Source of the DNA: Marinomonas sp. TW1
Lineage (GTDB): Bacteria > Pseudomonadota > Gammaproteobacteria > Pseudomonadales > Marinomonadaceae
Assembly: GCF_001625355.1 (NCBI RefSeq)
Contig: NZ_JSEE01000011.1
Coordinates: forward strand, 1 to 64,000
Direction: 5' to 3'
Length of the DNA: 64,000 nucleotides
Part shown: positions 37,181-46,932 of the stretch, in pieces
Layout: each line of letters starts with the position of its first letter
Position numbering within the stretch: the stretch's first letter is position 1
Made by a program: the position numbers and the translations under genes
Notes under the pieces: generated by a model
Seen by the model: the letters and a program-made list of their open reading frames with translations, nothing else
What the model was told of the DNA's origin: nothing
Database searches by the model: none

Positions 37181-37379
37181 AGGAGTCTCAACAAATCATC
37201 TAGTGAACAAAATCATACCACAAAAAGAAACGTCGTTTTAATTATTAAATCTTACTCAAAATCCCCCCCTTCCATAAAATCTATAATGGAACCAAGAAAT
37301 TTCGTAATTGCAGCTAAGTCGCTAAAAAACCAAGATGCCTAAGGACGTTAACAAAAATAACAAGCTTTAGGAGTTCAAG
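37181..37379 (+). promoter_or_regulatory. xylA upstream region with a possible CRP site
   Basis: AGTGA-N6-TCATA at 37202-37217 matches 8 of 10 conserved positions of a CRP site and lies about 165 bases before xylA. AGGAG precedes the xylA ATG. XylR half-sites could not be identified with confidence. Confidence 0.25.
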
Positions 37380-38699
37380 ATGAACGAGTTTTTTCCGACC
37401 ATTCAACCAATACAGTTCGAAGGTCCTGAATCGACCAATCCCTTCGCCTTTAAACATTACCAAGCCGATAAGTTAATCATGGGCAAAACCATGGCAGAAC
37501 ATCTCAGAATGGCAGCATGTTATTGGCACAATTTCTGTTGGCAAGGCAGTGATGTCTTTGGAGCTGGTACGTTTCAGCGCCCTTGGTTTAATGCCGACAC
37601 TGAAATGCAGGCAGCCAAACTCAAAGCCGATGCCGCCTTTGAATTCTTTTCCAAACTGGGCATTTCATATTACAGTTTCCACGACATCGACATCGCACCA
37701 GAAGGCAAGAATATTCGCGAATACATTAACAACTTTGCTGAAATGGTCGATGTGTTAGAGGCTAAGCAAGCAAGCACAGGCATAAAATTATTGTGGGGCA
37801 CCGCGAACGCGTTTTCTAATCCAAGATTCATGTCCGGCGCGGCTTCCAATCCAAATCCTGAAATATTCTCCTATGCCGCTACTCAAGTGTGTCATGCCAT
37901 GCAAGCCACACATCGACTAAAAGGCGAAAACTATGTCCTATGGGGTGGACGAGAAGGTTATGAAACCTTACTGAATACAGATTTAAAACGCGAACGAAAC
38001 CAGTTAGGTCGTTTTATGCAAATGGTGGTCGAGCATAAACACGCCATTGGTTTTCAAGGAGCCTTGTTAATCGAACCAAAACCGGCTGAGCCAACCAAAC
38101 ATCAATACGATTATGACACGGCGACCGTTTTCGGCTTCTTAAAAGAGTTTGGCCTAGAAAATGAAATCAAGGTAAATATTGAAGCCAACCACGCCACCCT
38201 AGCTGGCCACAGTTTTCACCATGAAATCGCCACGGCTTGTTCATTGGGTATTTTAGGTTCCATTGATGCCAATCAGGGTGACCCTCAACTAGGCTGGGAT
38301 ACCGATCAATTTCCAACCAGTGTCGAAGAATACACGCTCGCGACCTATGAAATTCTTAAATCGGGTGGCTTCCAAACGGGCGGCTATATGTTTGATACCA
38401 AACTGCGTCGTCAATCTATTGATCTGGAAGACTTATTTCATGGTCATATTGGCGCAATGGACACACTTGCTCTGTCCTTAGAAAAAGCCGCCGCCATGCT
38501 TGAAGAACAAACACTTAGTAACCTAGTGGAAAAACGCTATGAGAAATGGCAGGACACATTGGGACAAAATATTCTGAACGGTAACATGACATTAAGTCAA
38601 ATTGCCGAGTACGTTGAGATAAACAACCTTAACCCTAGTCCAGAATCAGGTCGTCAAGAAATGCTAGAAAATTTGGTCAACTCATACATTCGTCGCTAA
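37380..38699 (+). CDS. xylA: Xylose isomerase
   Basis: A 439-residue class II xylose isomerase that converts D-xylose to D-xylulose. The catalytic His is in [13 protein letters not shown] (near residue 101). Metal-binding residues lie in [17 protein letters not shown] (near 229) and [18 protein letters not shown] (near 265). The length equals the E. coli enzyme (440). It is transcribed toward xylR, with a 13-base-pair terminator hairpin between them. It feeds xylulose to XylB, encoded nearby on the opposite strand. Confidence 0.97.
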   Translation: MNEFFPTIQPIQFEGPESTNPFAFKHYQADKLIMGKTMAEHLRMAACYWHNFCWQGSDVFGAGTFQRPWFNADTEMQAAKLKADAAFEFFSKLGISYYSFHDIDIAPEGKNIREYINNFAEMVDVLEAKQASTGIKLLWGTANAFSNPRFMSGAASNPNPEIFSYAATQVCHAMQATHRLKGENYVLWGGREGYETLLNTDLKRERNQLGRFMQMVVEHKHAIGFQGALLIEPKPAEPTKHQYDYDTATVFGFLKEFGLENEIKVNIEANHATLAGHSFHHEIATACSLGILGSIDANQGDPQLGWDTDQFPTSVEEYTLATYEILKSGGFQTGGYMFDTKLRRQSIDLEDLFHGHIGAMDTLALSLEKAAAMLEEQTLSNLVEKRYEKWQDTLGQNILNGNMTLSQIAEYVEINNLNPSPESGRQEMLENLVNSYIRR

Positions 38700-38731
38700 A
38701 TAGCAAAGACAAGACAACAGAAACCTAAGTC

Positions 38732-38763
38732 AAAATAAAAGCGCCATGTGCGCTTTTATTTTG
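38732..38763. terminator. Bidirectional terminator between xylA and xylR
   Basis: Perfect 13-base arms (38732-38744 and 38750-38762) with loop CATGT. The A-rich and T-rich ends of the stem provide a T-run on both strands, so it serves both convergent genes. Confidence 0.88.
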
Positions 38764-38793
38764 TTACCTTTAAATTCCAAAAAAACGATGGCT

Positions 38794-39978
38794 TTAAGCA
38801 TCTTCTTTTAATAAGCGACTGGAAACCCGATACTCGCCTGGCGTCATGCCTAGATTTTTGCGTGACACAGTATACATATACTGCACCGATGGATAACCAC
38901 ACGTACGTGCTATTTCATCAAACGGTAAGTTCGTTGAAATGATCAGTTCGCAGGCCCGCGAAAATTTTGTCATGTGCAATTGCTCATGCATGGAACAGCC
39001 CATTTCATCAATGAAACGCGCTTCTAAGTTGGTTCTCGAAATGCCGATATAATCGACCACTTGTGCGACTTTCACACCACGGCAGGCATTATGACGGATA
39101 AAATGCATGGCTTGAATTACATGAGGGTCTTTTAACGCTCGATAGTCAGATGACTGACGCTCTTGCACTCCGATGGGATCCACCAATACCAAGCTTTTGT
39201 CCAATTGGTAACCGAGTAACAGGCGATGCAAGATTTTAGCGGCTTCATAGCCCATTTGCTTACAACCCTGTTCTACCGAAGACAAGGCCGTACGATTCAA
39301 GTAACGCGCCATATTTTCATTATCGATACCAATAATAGCAACCTGCTCAGGCACCATAATATTCAAGTGATCGCAGACTTGTAAAAGATGACGAGCACGT
39401 GAATCGGTTACTGCCACAATGCCAACTGGTTTAGGCAAATCCGACAGCCAATTTTCTAACCCCTGCTGTGCCGTTTCCCAAATTTGAGTGGAGGTTAAAT
39501 AACCTTCATAGACATGGGGTCGATAACCATCGGAACTGACTTGATCAATAAAGGCATTTTGTCGTTCACTTGACCAACGGTGATATTTATTCGCTGGCAC
39601 GCCATAAAAACCAAATTCGGTTAAACCTTTACGCTTTAAATGTTGATAGGCACTTTTTACTAAAGCGGCATTGTCTGTCGCCACATAAGGCAGTTGAGGA
39701 TAATCATCACGCCGTTGGTAAGAACCACCAACGGCCACGGTGGGTATTTGAGTCCCCTTTAAAATCTCTTCTACTTCAGGGTTATCAAAATCGGCAATGA
39801 TGCCATCGCCTTTCCAGTGCTTGAGCCCGTCCAAGCGACTGCGAAAATCATCTTCAAAATACACATCCCAATCACATTGGGCCGCTTGTAAGTACTCGCC
39901 TATGCCTTCGATAACCTGTCGGTCATAGACCTTATTGGCATTAAATACCAAATTTAAACGATAACGCTTTTCAAACAT
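38794..39978 (-). CDS. xylR: Xylose operon activator XylR (AraC family)
   Basis: A 394-residue activator with a LacI-like periplasmic-binding-protein domain for D-xylose (about residues 1-275) and an AraC-type double helix-turn-helix (about 290-390). The N-terminus FEKRYRLNLVFNANKVYDRQ and RNHAC-like FIRHNACRGVKVAQVVDYIG closely follow E. coli XylR (392 residues). The ATG at 39978 is preferred. The one at 39987 is only one base from AAGG, whereas 39978 is nine bases from AAGGA and gives the family start. It should activate xylA and xylFGH when xylose is bound. Confidence 0.94.
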   Translation of the reverse strand: MFEKRYRLNLVFNANKVYDRQVIEGIGEYLQAAQCDWDVYFEDDFRSRLDGLKHWKGDGIIADFDNPEVEEILKGTQIPTVAVGGSYQRRDDYPQLPYVATDNAALVKSAYQHLKRKGLTEFGFYGVPANKYHRWSSERQNAFIDQVSSDGYRPHVYEGYLTSTQIWETAQQGLENWLSDLPKPVGIVAVTDSRARHLLQVCDHLNIMVPEQVAIIGIDNENMARYLNRTALSSVEQGCKQMGYEAAKILHRLLLGYQLDKSLVLVDPIGVQERQSSDYRALKDPHVIQAMHFIRHNACRGVKVAQVVDYIGISRTNLEARFIDEMGCSMHEQLHMTKFSRACELIISTNLPFDEIARTCGYPSVQYMYTVSRKNLGMTPGEYRVSSRLLKEDA

Positions 39979-40037
39979 TTGAAGCATTCCTTATTTTATT
40001 TTTATTATTTGCTACAAAAGCATACTTGGTATTGGCG

Positions 40038-40053
40038 TTTCTTGCTCAAGAAA
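40038..40053. promoter_or_regulatory. Perfect palindrome between xylR and xylB
   Basis: TTTCTTG-CT-CAAGAAA has perfect seven-base arms. It lies about 60 bases upstream of xylR and just after the end of xylB. It could be an operator of xylR or a weak transcript end of xylB. It is not the direct-repeat form known for E. coli XylR. Confidence 0.35.
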
Positions 40054-40088
40054 TACAAAATTTGACGGTCAACCATAAGTACTGGGCA

Positions 40089-41540
40089 TTATAGGTCCTT
40101 TACTCTGTGATACAGTGTTTGAAATTTCACTCTCTTTTGCTGGTAATATTCGGCATGTTCTGGATTAGGGTCAAAGCGTTTAATGGCGTTAGGCTTACAA
40201 CAAATGTCGGATAATGTCTCTTCAGGCGAGACACCGATGGCAGCTAAACGAGCGGCACCAAGCGCGGGACCAACTTCCCCACCCTCCCGATAAACCAAAG
40301 ATCGAGCAAAAACATCCGCCAACATTTGTAACCAGTATTCGCTTCGCGCGCCGCCTCCGATCACATCAATAGTCGAATCAATATTTTGTACAGATCGCAC
40401 CGCATCCAGCCCATCTAGCAAAGCAAAAGAGACGCCTTCTAATACCGCTTGAACCAAATCCACCGCGCTTGTCTCATGCGTCATCCCCCAAAAAACACCT
40501 TTCGCATTCGCATCATTATGCGGTGTTCGTTCACCACTTAAATAAGGCAAAAAGAGTAAATTATCTGGACTTGAATGAGCCTGGCTCGATACCGCGGCTA
40601 AGGCCGAAGGCACATCCTTAAATTGCGCCAATTTAGCGACCCAATCCAAACAACTCGCGGCACTTAACATAACCGACATGCTGTGCCATGTATTTGGCAC
40701 CGCATGACCAAAACTGTGCAGTGCCACCGCAGGATTTGCGACAAATCCATCACTGACTGAAAAAATAACGCCCGATGTCCCCAGCGATAACATGGTTTGT
40801 TGCGGCTGGATAATCCCCATCCCAATAGCGCCAGCGGCATTGTCACCGGCCCCCGCCACAACAGCCACGGTCGGAATAGACCAGCGTTCAGCCAACGTCT
40901 GTTTTAAATACCCGGTTACTTGAGTACCTTCAAACAAGGTTGGCATCTGTTCGGTAGTCAGACCACACGCCTCAAGTACAGACGAACTCCATTGCCTTTG
41001 CTCCATATCCAACCATAAAGTGCCTGAGGCATCTGACACATCGGTCGCGAAATCCCCCGTCATACGGTATCGAAGGTAATCTTTCGGTAATAAGACTTTG
41101 TCAATTTTGCGAAAAATATCCGCTTCATGTTGCTGCACCCAAACAAGTTTAGGGGCCGTAAACCCCGGCATGACTAAATTACCCGTGATCGCTTGGATAT
41201 CTGGACAACGATGCTGCAAAGACAAACAGGCTTGCTGAGAACGGCCATCATTCCAGAGAATGGCGGGTCTTAGCACCTGCCCATGACAATCTAATAAGGT
41301 CGCCCCATGCATTTGGCCTGAAAAACTCAAGGCTTCCACTTTCGACAAATCCTGCTGCTGCCCCAGTTCAATCATGGCCTTATCTGTCGCTTGCCACCAA
41401 TCTTCTGGGTCTTGCTCTGACCACAGAGCGTGTGGCCGAGAAACAGATAAGGGCACGGTACTGGTGGCCACAATTTGACCCATTTTATTCATGAGCACAG
41501 CTTTTATGCCCGAAGTCCCTAAATCAATGCCTATATACAT
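40089..41540 (-). CDS. xylB: Xylulokinase
   Basis: A 483-residue FGGY-family sugar kinase that phosphorylates D-xylulose to xylulose 5-phosphate. The phosphate-1 loop MYIGIDLGTSGIKAVLMN opens the protein. The substrate region LSFSGQMHGATLLD is near residue 75, the catalytic Asp is expected in VVAGAGDNAAGAIGMG (near 228), and the adenosine loop DVIGGGARSEYWLQMLADV lies near 390. Length equals the E. coli enzyme (484). It is the last gene of the xylFGH-xylB set, 42 bases after xylH. AAAGG precedes the ATG. Confidence 0.96.
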   Translation of the reverse strand: MYIGIDLGTSGIKAVLMNKMGQIVATSTVPLSVSRPHALWSEQDPEDWWQATDKAMIELGQQQDLSKVEALSFSGQMHGATLLDCHGQVLRPAILWNDGRSQQACLSLQHRCPDIQAITGNLVMPGFTAPKLVWVQQHEADIFRKIDKVLLPKDYLRYRMTGDFATDVSDASGTLWLDMEQRQWSSSVLEACGLTTEQMPTLFEGTQVTGYLKQTLAERWSIPTVAVVAGAGDNAAGAIGMGIIQPQQTMLSLGTSGVIFSVSDGFVANPAVALHSFGHAVPNTWHSMSVMLSAASCLDWVAKLAQFKDVPSALAAVSSQAHSSPDNLLFLPYLSGERTPHNDANAKGVFWGMTHETSAVDLVQAVLEGVSFALLDGLDAVRSVQNIDSTIDVIGGGARSEYWLQMLADVFARSLVYREGGEVGPALGAARLAAIGVSPEETLSDICCKPNAIKRFDPNPEHAEYYQQKRVKFQTLYHRVKDL

Positions 41541-41582
41541 GACGCAACCTTTATTTATTATCGTTTTCTATTATTCGCTTTA

Positions 41583-42710
41583 TTATTGTTTCTTGGTTTT
41601 CACATCAAGCCAAACCGCCAATAACAGAATGGCACCTTTCACAATCAATTGCCAAAAAGTCGGCACATCCAACATGCTCATACCGTTATCCAAACTGGCC
41701 ATAATTAACGCCCCCATGATGGCGCCTAAGACAGTACCAATACCACCCGCTAGACTGGTGCCGCCGATCACACAGGCGGCAATGGCGTCTAATTCCGCCA
41801 TATTACCCGCCGCAGGCGAACCAGCACCTAGCCTTGACGTTAATATTAAGGCGGCCACAGCGACCATTACACCATTGAACCCGAACACCAGCATCTTAGT
41901 TTTTTCAACTTTTACGCCTGACATACGAGCCGCTTCAATATTGCCACCAATGGCATAGACACGCCGACCAAACGCCGTTCGTTTGGCAATGTAGGTCGCC
42001 ACTAAAATCAGCACCCCCATAATAAATATGGGGGTAGGAATGCCTCGGTAATTTTCCAGTATTGCTAATAGAGACAATAAAGCCATTACCGCGATTAACG
42101 CTTTGCCATATTCAAACTTAGCAGCATGATTCACCACACCATGTTTTTGTCTAGCCTGACGGCGAGAAAATACCCGTGCGACTAATCCTAAACATAACAA
42201 CGCAATCACACTCATACCCCAACCAGAAGGCAAATAACTCTGACCAATGATTGCCAACGAACTGGACGTTGGTGCCACCGTCACACCATCCGTTAAACCA
42301 ACTAAAATACCGCGAAACGCGAGCATGCCTGCCAAGGTAACAATAAAAGAAGGCACTTTTTGATAGGCGATCCACCATCCATTAAATAAACCCAGCACTA
42401 AGCCTGCGAACATAGTAATCACAATGCTCAATATTAATGGAAAATGAAACCAGACATCGAGTATCGCAGCTATGCCGCCAAGCAGTCCCATCATAGAACC
42501 GACAGACAAATCGATTTCAGCACTGATGATGACGAATACCATGCCAATGGCCAAAATCCCAACAATGGCGGTCTGCCGAATCAAATTAGAAATATTTCGT
42601 GGCGAGATAAAGGCCCCTTCCGTTGCAATGGAAAAGAACACTAAAATCAGTAACAGTGCTGCGATCATGGCAAGTAATTGCAACTGACTCGCTTTTATTG
42701 TTTTAAACAT
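41583..42710 (-). CDS. xylH: D-xylose ABC transporter permease XylH
   Basis: A 375-residue permease with about ten membrane segments (BPD_transp_2 family). [20 protein letters not shown] (near residue 62) is the conserved coupling region, and [19 protein letters not shown] (near 250) is typical of sugar permeases of this class. The ATG at 42710 is chosen over an upstream codon at 42734. It has AAGGTG before it and overlaps the end of xylG by eight bases. The protein pairs with XylG and XylF for high-affinity xylose uptake. Confidence 0.94.
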   Translation of the reverse strand: MFKTIKASQLQLLAMIAALLLILVFFSIATEGAFISPRNISNLIRQTAIVGILAIGMVFVIISAEIDLSVGSMMGLLGGIAAILDVWFHFPLILSIVITMFAGLVLGLFNGWWIAYQKVPSFIVTLAGMLAFRGILVGLTDGVTVAPTSSSLAIIGQSYLPSGWGMSVIALLCLGLVARVFSRRQARQKHGVVNHAAKFEYGKALIAVMALLSLLAILENYRGIPTPIFIMGVLILVATYIAKRTAFGRRVYAIGGNIEAARMSGVKVEKTKMLVFGFNGVMVAVAALILTSRLGAGSPAAGNMAELDAIAACVIGGTSLAGGIGTVLGAIMGALIMASLDNGMSMLDVPTFWQLIVKGAILLLAVWLDVKTKKQ

Positions 42711-44232
42711 TGGAAACACCTTCTTTAATCGCACAATTCATAATCATTTCTTGAGTTAACCCTTGGTGTTCAAATTGACCTTTTAAACGGCCTTCATGCA
42801 TCACCAACACTCGATCACTAATACCAATCACCTCTGGCAATTCAGACGACACCATAATGATAGAAACACCGTCTTTAACCAGTGCATACATAAGCTTATA
42901 AATCTCATATTTGGCCCCCACATCGATCCCTCGAGTAGGCTCATCTAGGATCAAAATATTCGGGTGCGTTAATAAGCATTTGGCAATGATGGCTTTTTGT
43001 TGATTGCCACCACTTAGATGTTTAATGGCCAAATCGGCAGAGGCGGTTTTGACTTTTAATCGTTCAAGATAACGCTCAATGTCTTGATGCTCCTGCTGCT
43101 CATTGATCGCACCAAACCACGTTTGATATTTATCTAATATGGGTAACGTCATGTTTCGGCCCACTCCCATAATCGGCACAATACCATGCCGCTTACGGTC
43201 CTCAGGCACCATCGCTATACCGGCTTTTAAAGCCGCTTGCTGAGAGCGAATGACCTGCGATTGACCTGCCAATTCAATGTCTACTGAATACTCTCCTGGA
43301 TACGAACCAAATAAACACTGCATCAACTCCGTCCGACCAGAGCCAATTAAGCCTGCAATGCCTAAAATCTCCCCCTTACGTAACTCAAAATTCACCCCAT
43401 CCACTTGTGGTCGACTGGCACCAGATAGACGTGCGAAAGCCTTGTTAACCCTTAAAATAACCTCCCCTATTTCATGCTCTTCACGAGGAAACAGTTGGTC
43501 CATTTCACGACCTACCATCATGCTAATAATGTCATTTTGAGTTAACGCGGCAGCAGCACGGGTGGCGATATGATCACCATCTCGGATAACACATACCCAA
43601 TCGGAGAGCGCCAGCACTTCATCCAATTTGTGTGAAATGTAGATACAAGCAATACCTTGTTCTTTTAGGCTGCGAACAATATCGAGAAGGATTTGAATTT
43701 CTTGGTTAGTAAGAGAAGACGTGGGTTCGTCCAAGATCAACATTTTAACGTCTTTATTCAATGCTTTCGCTATTTCAACGAGTTGCTGCTGACCAACACC
43801 CAGCTCACTTACCAAAGTATCTGGCGCAATGGAAAGATTGACGCGGGACAATAAGGCAAGAGTTTGTCGATACATGCTTTCTTCATTAATGCGCCAAGCA
43901 TGGCCTAATTCATTCCCCAGAAAGATGTTTTCCATCACGGTCAACTCTTTTACCAGAGCCAGCTCCTGATGGATAATCACAATGCCTTGTGCTTCGGTAT
44001 CTCGAATGCTCGTGGCCTTTATTTCTTGGCCAGCAAAAAATATTCGCCCTTCATAACTACCATAAGGCCAAACACCACTCAGCACTTTCATCAAGGTCGA
44101 TTTACCTGATCCGTTTTCTCCACATAAAGAGAGCACTTCACCAGCATCAAGCCTGATGTCGACACCATTCAATGCACGTACACCGGAAAAACTCTTAACA
44201 ATGCCGCGCATATCCAAAAGTTTTTGCTTCAT
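42703..44232 (-). CDS. xylG: D-xylose ABC transporter ATPase XylG
   Basis: A 509-residue double ABC ATPase. NBD1 has Walker [10 protein letters not shown] (near residue 38) and Walker [14 protein letters not shown]2 has the degenerate P-loop [12 protein letters not shown] and the intact signature [16 protein letters not shown]. This is the RbsA/XylG pattern in which one site is catalytically reduced. The ATG at 44232 is chosen because AAGGTG stands six bases before it. A GTG three codons upstream would overlap that site. Length is close to E. coli XylG (513). Confidence 0.95.
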   Translation of the reverse strand: MKQKLLDMRGIVKSFSGVRALNGVDIRLDAGEVLSLCGENGSGKSTLMKVLSGVWPYGSYEGRIFFAGQEIKATSIRDTEAQGIVIIHQELALVKELTVMENIFLGNELGHAWRINEESMYRQTLALLSRVNLSIAPDTLVSELGVGQQQLVEIAKALNKDVKMLILDEPTSSLTNQEIQILLDIVRSLKEQGIACIYISHKLDEVLALSDWVCVIRDGDHIATRAAAALTQNDIISMMVGREMDQLFPREEHEIGEVILRVNKAFARLSGASRPQVDGVNFELRKGEILGIAGLIGSGRTELMQCLFGSYPGEYSVDIELAGQSQVIRSQQAALKAGIAMVPEDRKRHGIVPIMGVGRNMTLPILDKYQTWFGAINEQQEHQDIERYLERLKVKTASADLAIKHLSGGNQQKAIIAKCLLTHPNILILDEPTRGIDVGAKYEIYKLMYALVKDGVSIIMVSSELPEVIGISDRVLVMHEGRLKGQFEHQGLTQEMIMNCAIKEGVSNV

Positions 44233-44287
44233 TTTAAACACCTTATGAAAAGCAAATGGCGCTTTACAGCGCCATTATCTGGATAAA

Positions 44288-45289
44288 TTACGGGTTATAA
44301 ACGTCTGTTTTGCTATGAAAACCATCCGCAATAACAGTGTTATCAAGGTTCTCTTTGGTCACTGCAATTGGCGTCAATAGGACGGCTTCTACCTCTTTTT
44401 TACCGTTATTCACGTAACCGTCTGCTTGAATGGGTTCTCCGCGAGCTAATTTCACGGCCATTACGGCACTGGTTTCCGCCAATTTCGAAATCGGTTTATA
44501 TACCGTCATGGTTTGCGAGCCCTGAACAATTCTACGCACTGCCGCTAAGTCAGCATCTTGTCCCGAAATGATCACATTGCCACTCAATCCCTGTGCTGCT
44601 AATGCTTGAATCGCACCGCCAGCAGTGGAATCATTTGATGCCACAACAGCGTCCACTTTATTACTGTTGGCCGTTAAAGCATTTTCCATGATGTTGAGAG
44701 CAGCTTCGGCCGACCAACCCATGGCCCATTGATCGCCAATGATTTGGATTTTTTTAGCATCAATAGCAGGTTGAAGCACATTCATTTGTCCCTCTCGGAA
44801 CATCTTCGCATTATTGTCTGTTGGCGAACCGCCCATCAAGAAGTAACGCCCTGTTGGCTTTCTCTCTAATAATGCCTCGGCTTGCATTTCACCAACTCGA
44901 ATATTGTCAAAAGACACATACAGATCAATATCGGCAAATTTAATCAAACGATCGTAAGCCAGTACTTTGATGCCCTCAGCTTTTGCTTCGTCCAACACAT
45001 TGCTCAGGACTTCACCGTTTTCAGGCACAATCACCAACACATCAACACCGCGAGAAATCATGTTTTCGACTTGGGAAATTTGTGTGCTCACATCGCCATT
45101 GGCCGATTGGGTGTAGACTTTTGCGCCCAATTTTTCAGCTTCCGCCGTGAACAAGTCTCGGTCTTTTTGCCAACGTTCAAGACGTAAATCGGACATGAGC
45201 AGACCGATTTTTTCACCCGCTGCCCAAGATGGTATGGACGCCACAGCACAAGCCGTAGCCAGTAAACTTACAGATAAGATTTTTTTCAT
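44288..45289 (-). CDS. xylF: D-xylose-binding periplasmic protein XylF
   Basis: A 333-residue periplasmic binding protein that delivers D-xylose to XylGH. A signal peptide (MKKILSVSLLATACAVASIP...WA, cleavage near residue 23) is followed by KIGLLMSDLRLERWQKDRDL, diagnostic of XylF. VPENGEVLSNVLDEAKAEGI and ISGQDADLAAVRRIVQGSQT follow as in the E. coli protein (330 residues). It is the first gene of the minus-strand xylFGH-xylB set, 55 bases before xylG. Its A-rich leader shares a sequence block with that of xylR. Confidence 0.95.
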   Translation of the reverse strand: MKKILSVSLLATACAVASIPSWAAGEKIGLLMSDLRLERWQKDRDLFTAEAEKLGAKVYTQSANGDVSTQISQVENMISRGVDVLVIVPENGEVLSNVLDEAKAEGIKVLAYDRLIKFADIDLYVSFDNIRVGEMQAEALLERKPTGRYFLMGGSPTDNNAKMFREGQMNVLQPAIDAKKIQIIGDQWAMGWSAEAALNIMENALTANSNKVDAVVASNDSTAGGAIQALAAQGLSGNVIISGQDADLAAVRRIVQGSQTMTVYKPISKLAETSAVMAVKLARGEPIQADGYVNNGKKEVEAVLLTPIAVTKENLDNTVIADGFHSKTDVYNP

Positions 45290-45508
45290 CTTCGCATTCC
45301 TTTTTATTTTTATTCATGAAGGAGCTCCAAAGGAGTAAAAGGAATGTAAAATGATAACACTCTGAGGGATATTATCTTTTTTAGTTTAGCCCTAGCCTTT
45401 TTTATAAAATTTAAGGGCAATTCATCTGCTGCTAGCCTCAATCTTCACTGTTAGGCCAACAAACTACAAATATGTTGCACCACCTTTCTTTGCTTCAAAC
45501 GTTAAGCA

Positions 45509-46606
45509 TTAAGCATAAGCTAAGACTTTATTCCGACCTGTTTGCTTGGCCTTGTATAAACTGACATCCGCCAAATGAATCATCTCAGATAAACTCACCG
45601 CCTCTGACATTTCACAATACCCAATACTGAAAGTCACTCTGATGACGTCATTCGCTTTGTGATAATGAGATTTTGCTATCAACTTGCGCATGTCTTCCAG
45701 TAATAAAAAAGCATCACGTCCATTAGTGTCAGGCAATAACAGTAGAAACTCTTCTCCTCCCCAACGAGAGAGGATATCTTGTTTACGAAGACCATTTCTC
45801 AATACATCGCTGACATGTTTCAGCACATCATCACCTATCTCGTGGCCAAAGCAATCATTCACATTCTTAAAGTGATCAATGTCGAATACAGCAAGGGTAA
45901 ACACTTGATTAGAAGTGAGGGCTTTATGGTAGGCTTCCCTTAATCGCTTACGCATGCCTCGTCGATTGGGCAACCGAGTTAGCTCGTCTATCTGAGACTC
46001 GTGCTCAAACTTGACTTTTAAACGTTCCATTTTCAAATAAGAACTATGACGTGCGGCTTCATAAAAAGCCGATAATGCGACGGTTGTAGAAAAAGCGAGT
46101 ACCAATCTTGATTTGAACGCCACAGGGTAAAGCGTCGCTAAAAAGTACCCATCAGGGGTATAAAGCATCACCATCAAAATGACACAAAAAATCAAATTGA
46201 TCATAATGCCAATCTTAAGACCACAAAATGCAAAGATCACCGATGGAAAAATGTATATCCACAGAGGCCCACTGTTACTGACACCTCCAGAATGAATAAG
46301 ATACACGCCCAAAGACAATAACGCCGCCAAAGCCACATACTTCATTACATTGTGATAGCGAACATACCTAGTTGAAATCAATAGCGAAAAGGATAAAAAC
46401 AATAGGAAGCTAGCAGCAAATAAAGCACTCGCCAGAACATATAAGTCAATTAGAATGGAATTAATGCCCATCACAAGAGCAATAACGGACCCAATTAAGC
46501 CAAACAGTGCCGCCAAATAACGTTGATATGAATACTCTCTATCGCCAAAACCCTGTAATAGTGCTCGACGATAATGACGAATCACTTTAATAATAAACGC
46601 CTTCAT
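45509..46606 (-). CDS. Membrane diguanylate cyclase
   Basis: A 365-residue protein with about six transmembrane segments in residues 28-190 and a C-terminal GGDEF domain (about 205-362), motif RWGGEEF. The inhibitory RxxD (RKQD) stands at the normal distance before it, so feedback control is likely. The membrane part resembles those of the two other membrane cyclases in this window in layout (six segments, then GGDEF), but the sequences differ. Encoded alone between the xyl and tau loci; the signal is unknown. Confidence 0.88.
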   Translation of the reverse strand: MKAFIIKVIRHYRRALLQGFGDREYSYQRYLAALFGLIGSVIALVMGINSILIDLYVLASALFAASFLLFLSFSLLISTRYVRYHNVMKYVALAALLSLGVYLIHSGGVSNSGPLWIYIFPSVIFAFCGLKIGIMINLIFCVILMVMLYTPDGYFLATLYPVAFKSRLVLAFSTTVALSAFYEAARHSSYLKMERLKVKFEHESQIDELTRLPNRRGMRKRLREAYHKALTSNQVFTLAVFDIDHFKNVNDCFGHEIGDDVLKHVSDVLRNGLRKQDILSRWGGEEFLLLLPDTNGRDAFLLLEDMRKLIAKSHYHKANDVIRVTFSIGYCEMSEAVSLSEMIHLADVSLYKAKQTGRNKVLAYA

Positions 46607-46932
46607 TCCCTTCGCCTTATCATTTTTTAAGGGCTATTAACAAAACATGGAGAGCCAAAAGCCAACCCTAAAAATAGAGTAGTTTTCCTCTATTCTCTAG
46701 ATTTTTTCTAAAATTTAACTCTCTTTTTCTGTTTATAAAGGCATATAGGGAACTGGTTTTGCTTATATTGAAGCGATCAGAGAAGAACTCACAGCTTTAT
46801 ATGTGATTGATTTTTTTATGCTCTATCGCCATATGTCGACTGTGCATTATGTTCAATCGCATGATTGCTAACAAAATAGCCTACATGCGTAACTATCTTG
46901 TTAGCGAGTTCAGAAAAAGGTGGCGAATATGA
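46607..46932. other. Intergenic region with a long hairpin after tauC
   Basis: This 326-base gap has no gene that I can support. It contains GCTAACAAAATAG (46867-46879) and CTATCTTGTTAGC (46893-46905), 13-base arms with one mismatch around a 13-base loop. That is a likely transcript end for tauABC, although no T-run follows. The right half (46607-46800) is AT-rich and should hold the promoter of the diguanylate cyclase gene. Confidence 0.4.

Noticed and set aside
41491-41958. 155-codon plus-strand open frame opposite xylB and xylH
   Set aside because: Antisense to two well-conserved genes; composition fits the complement of membrane-protein codons.
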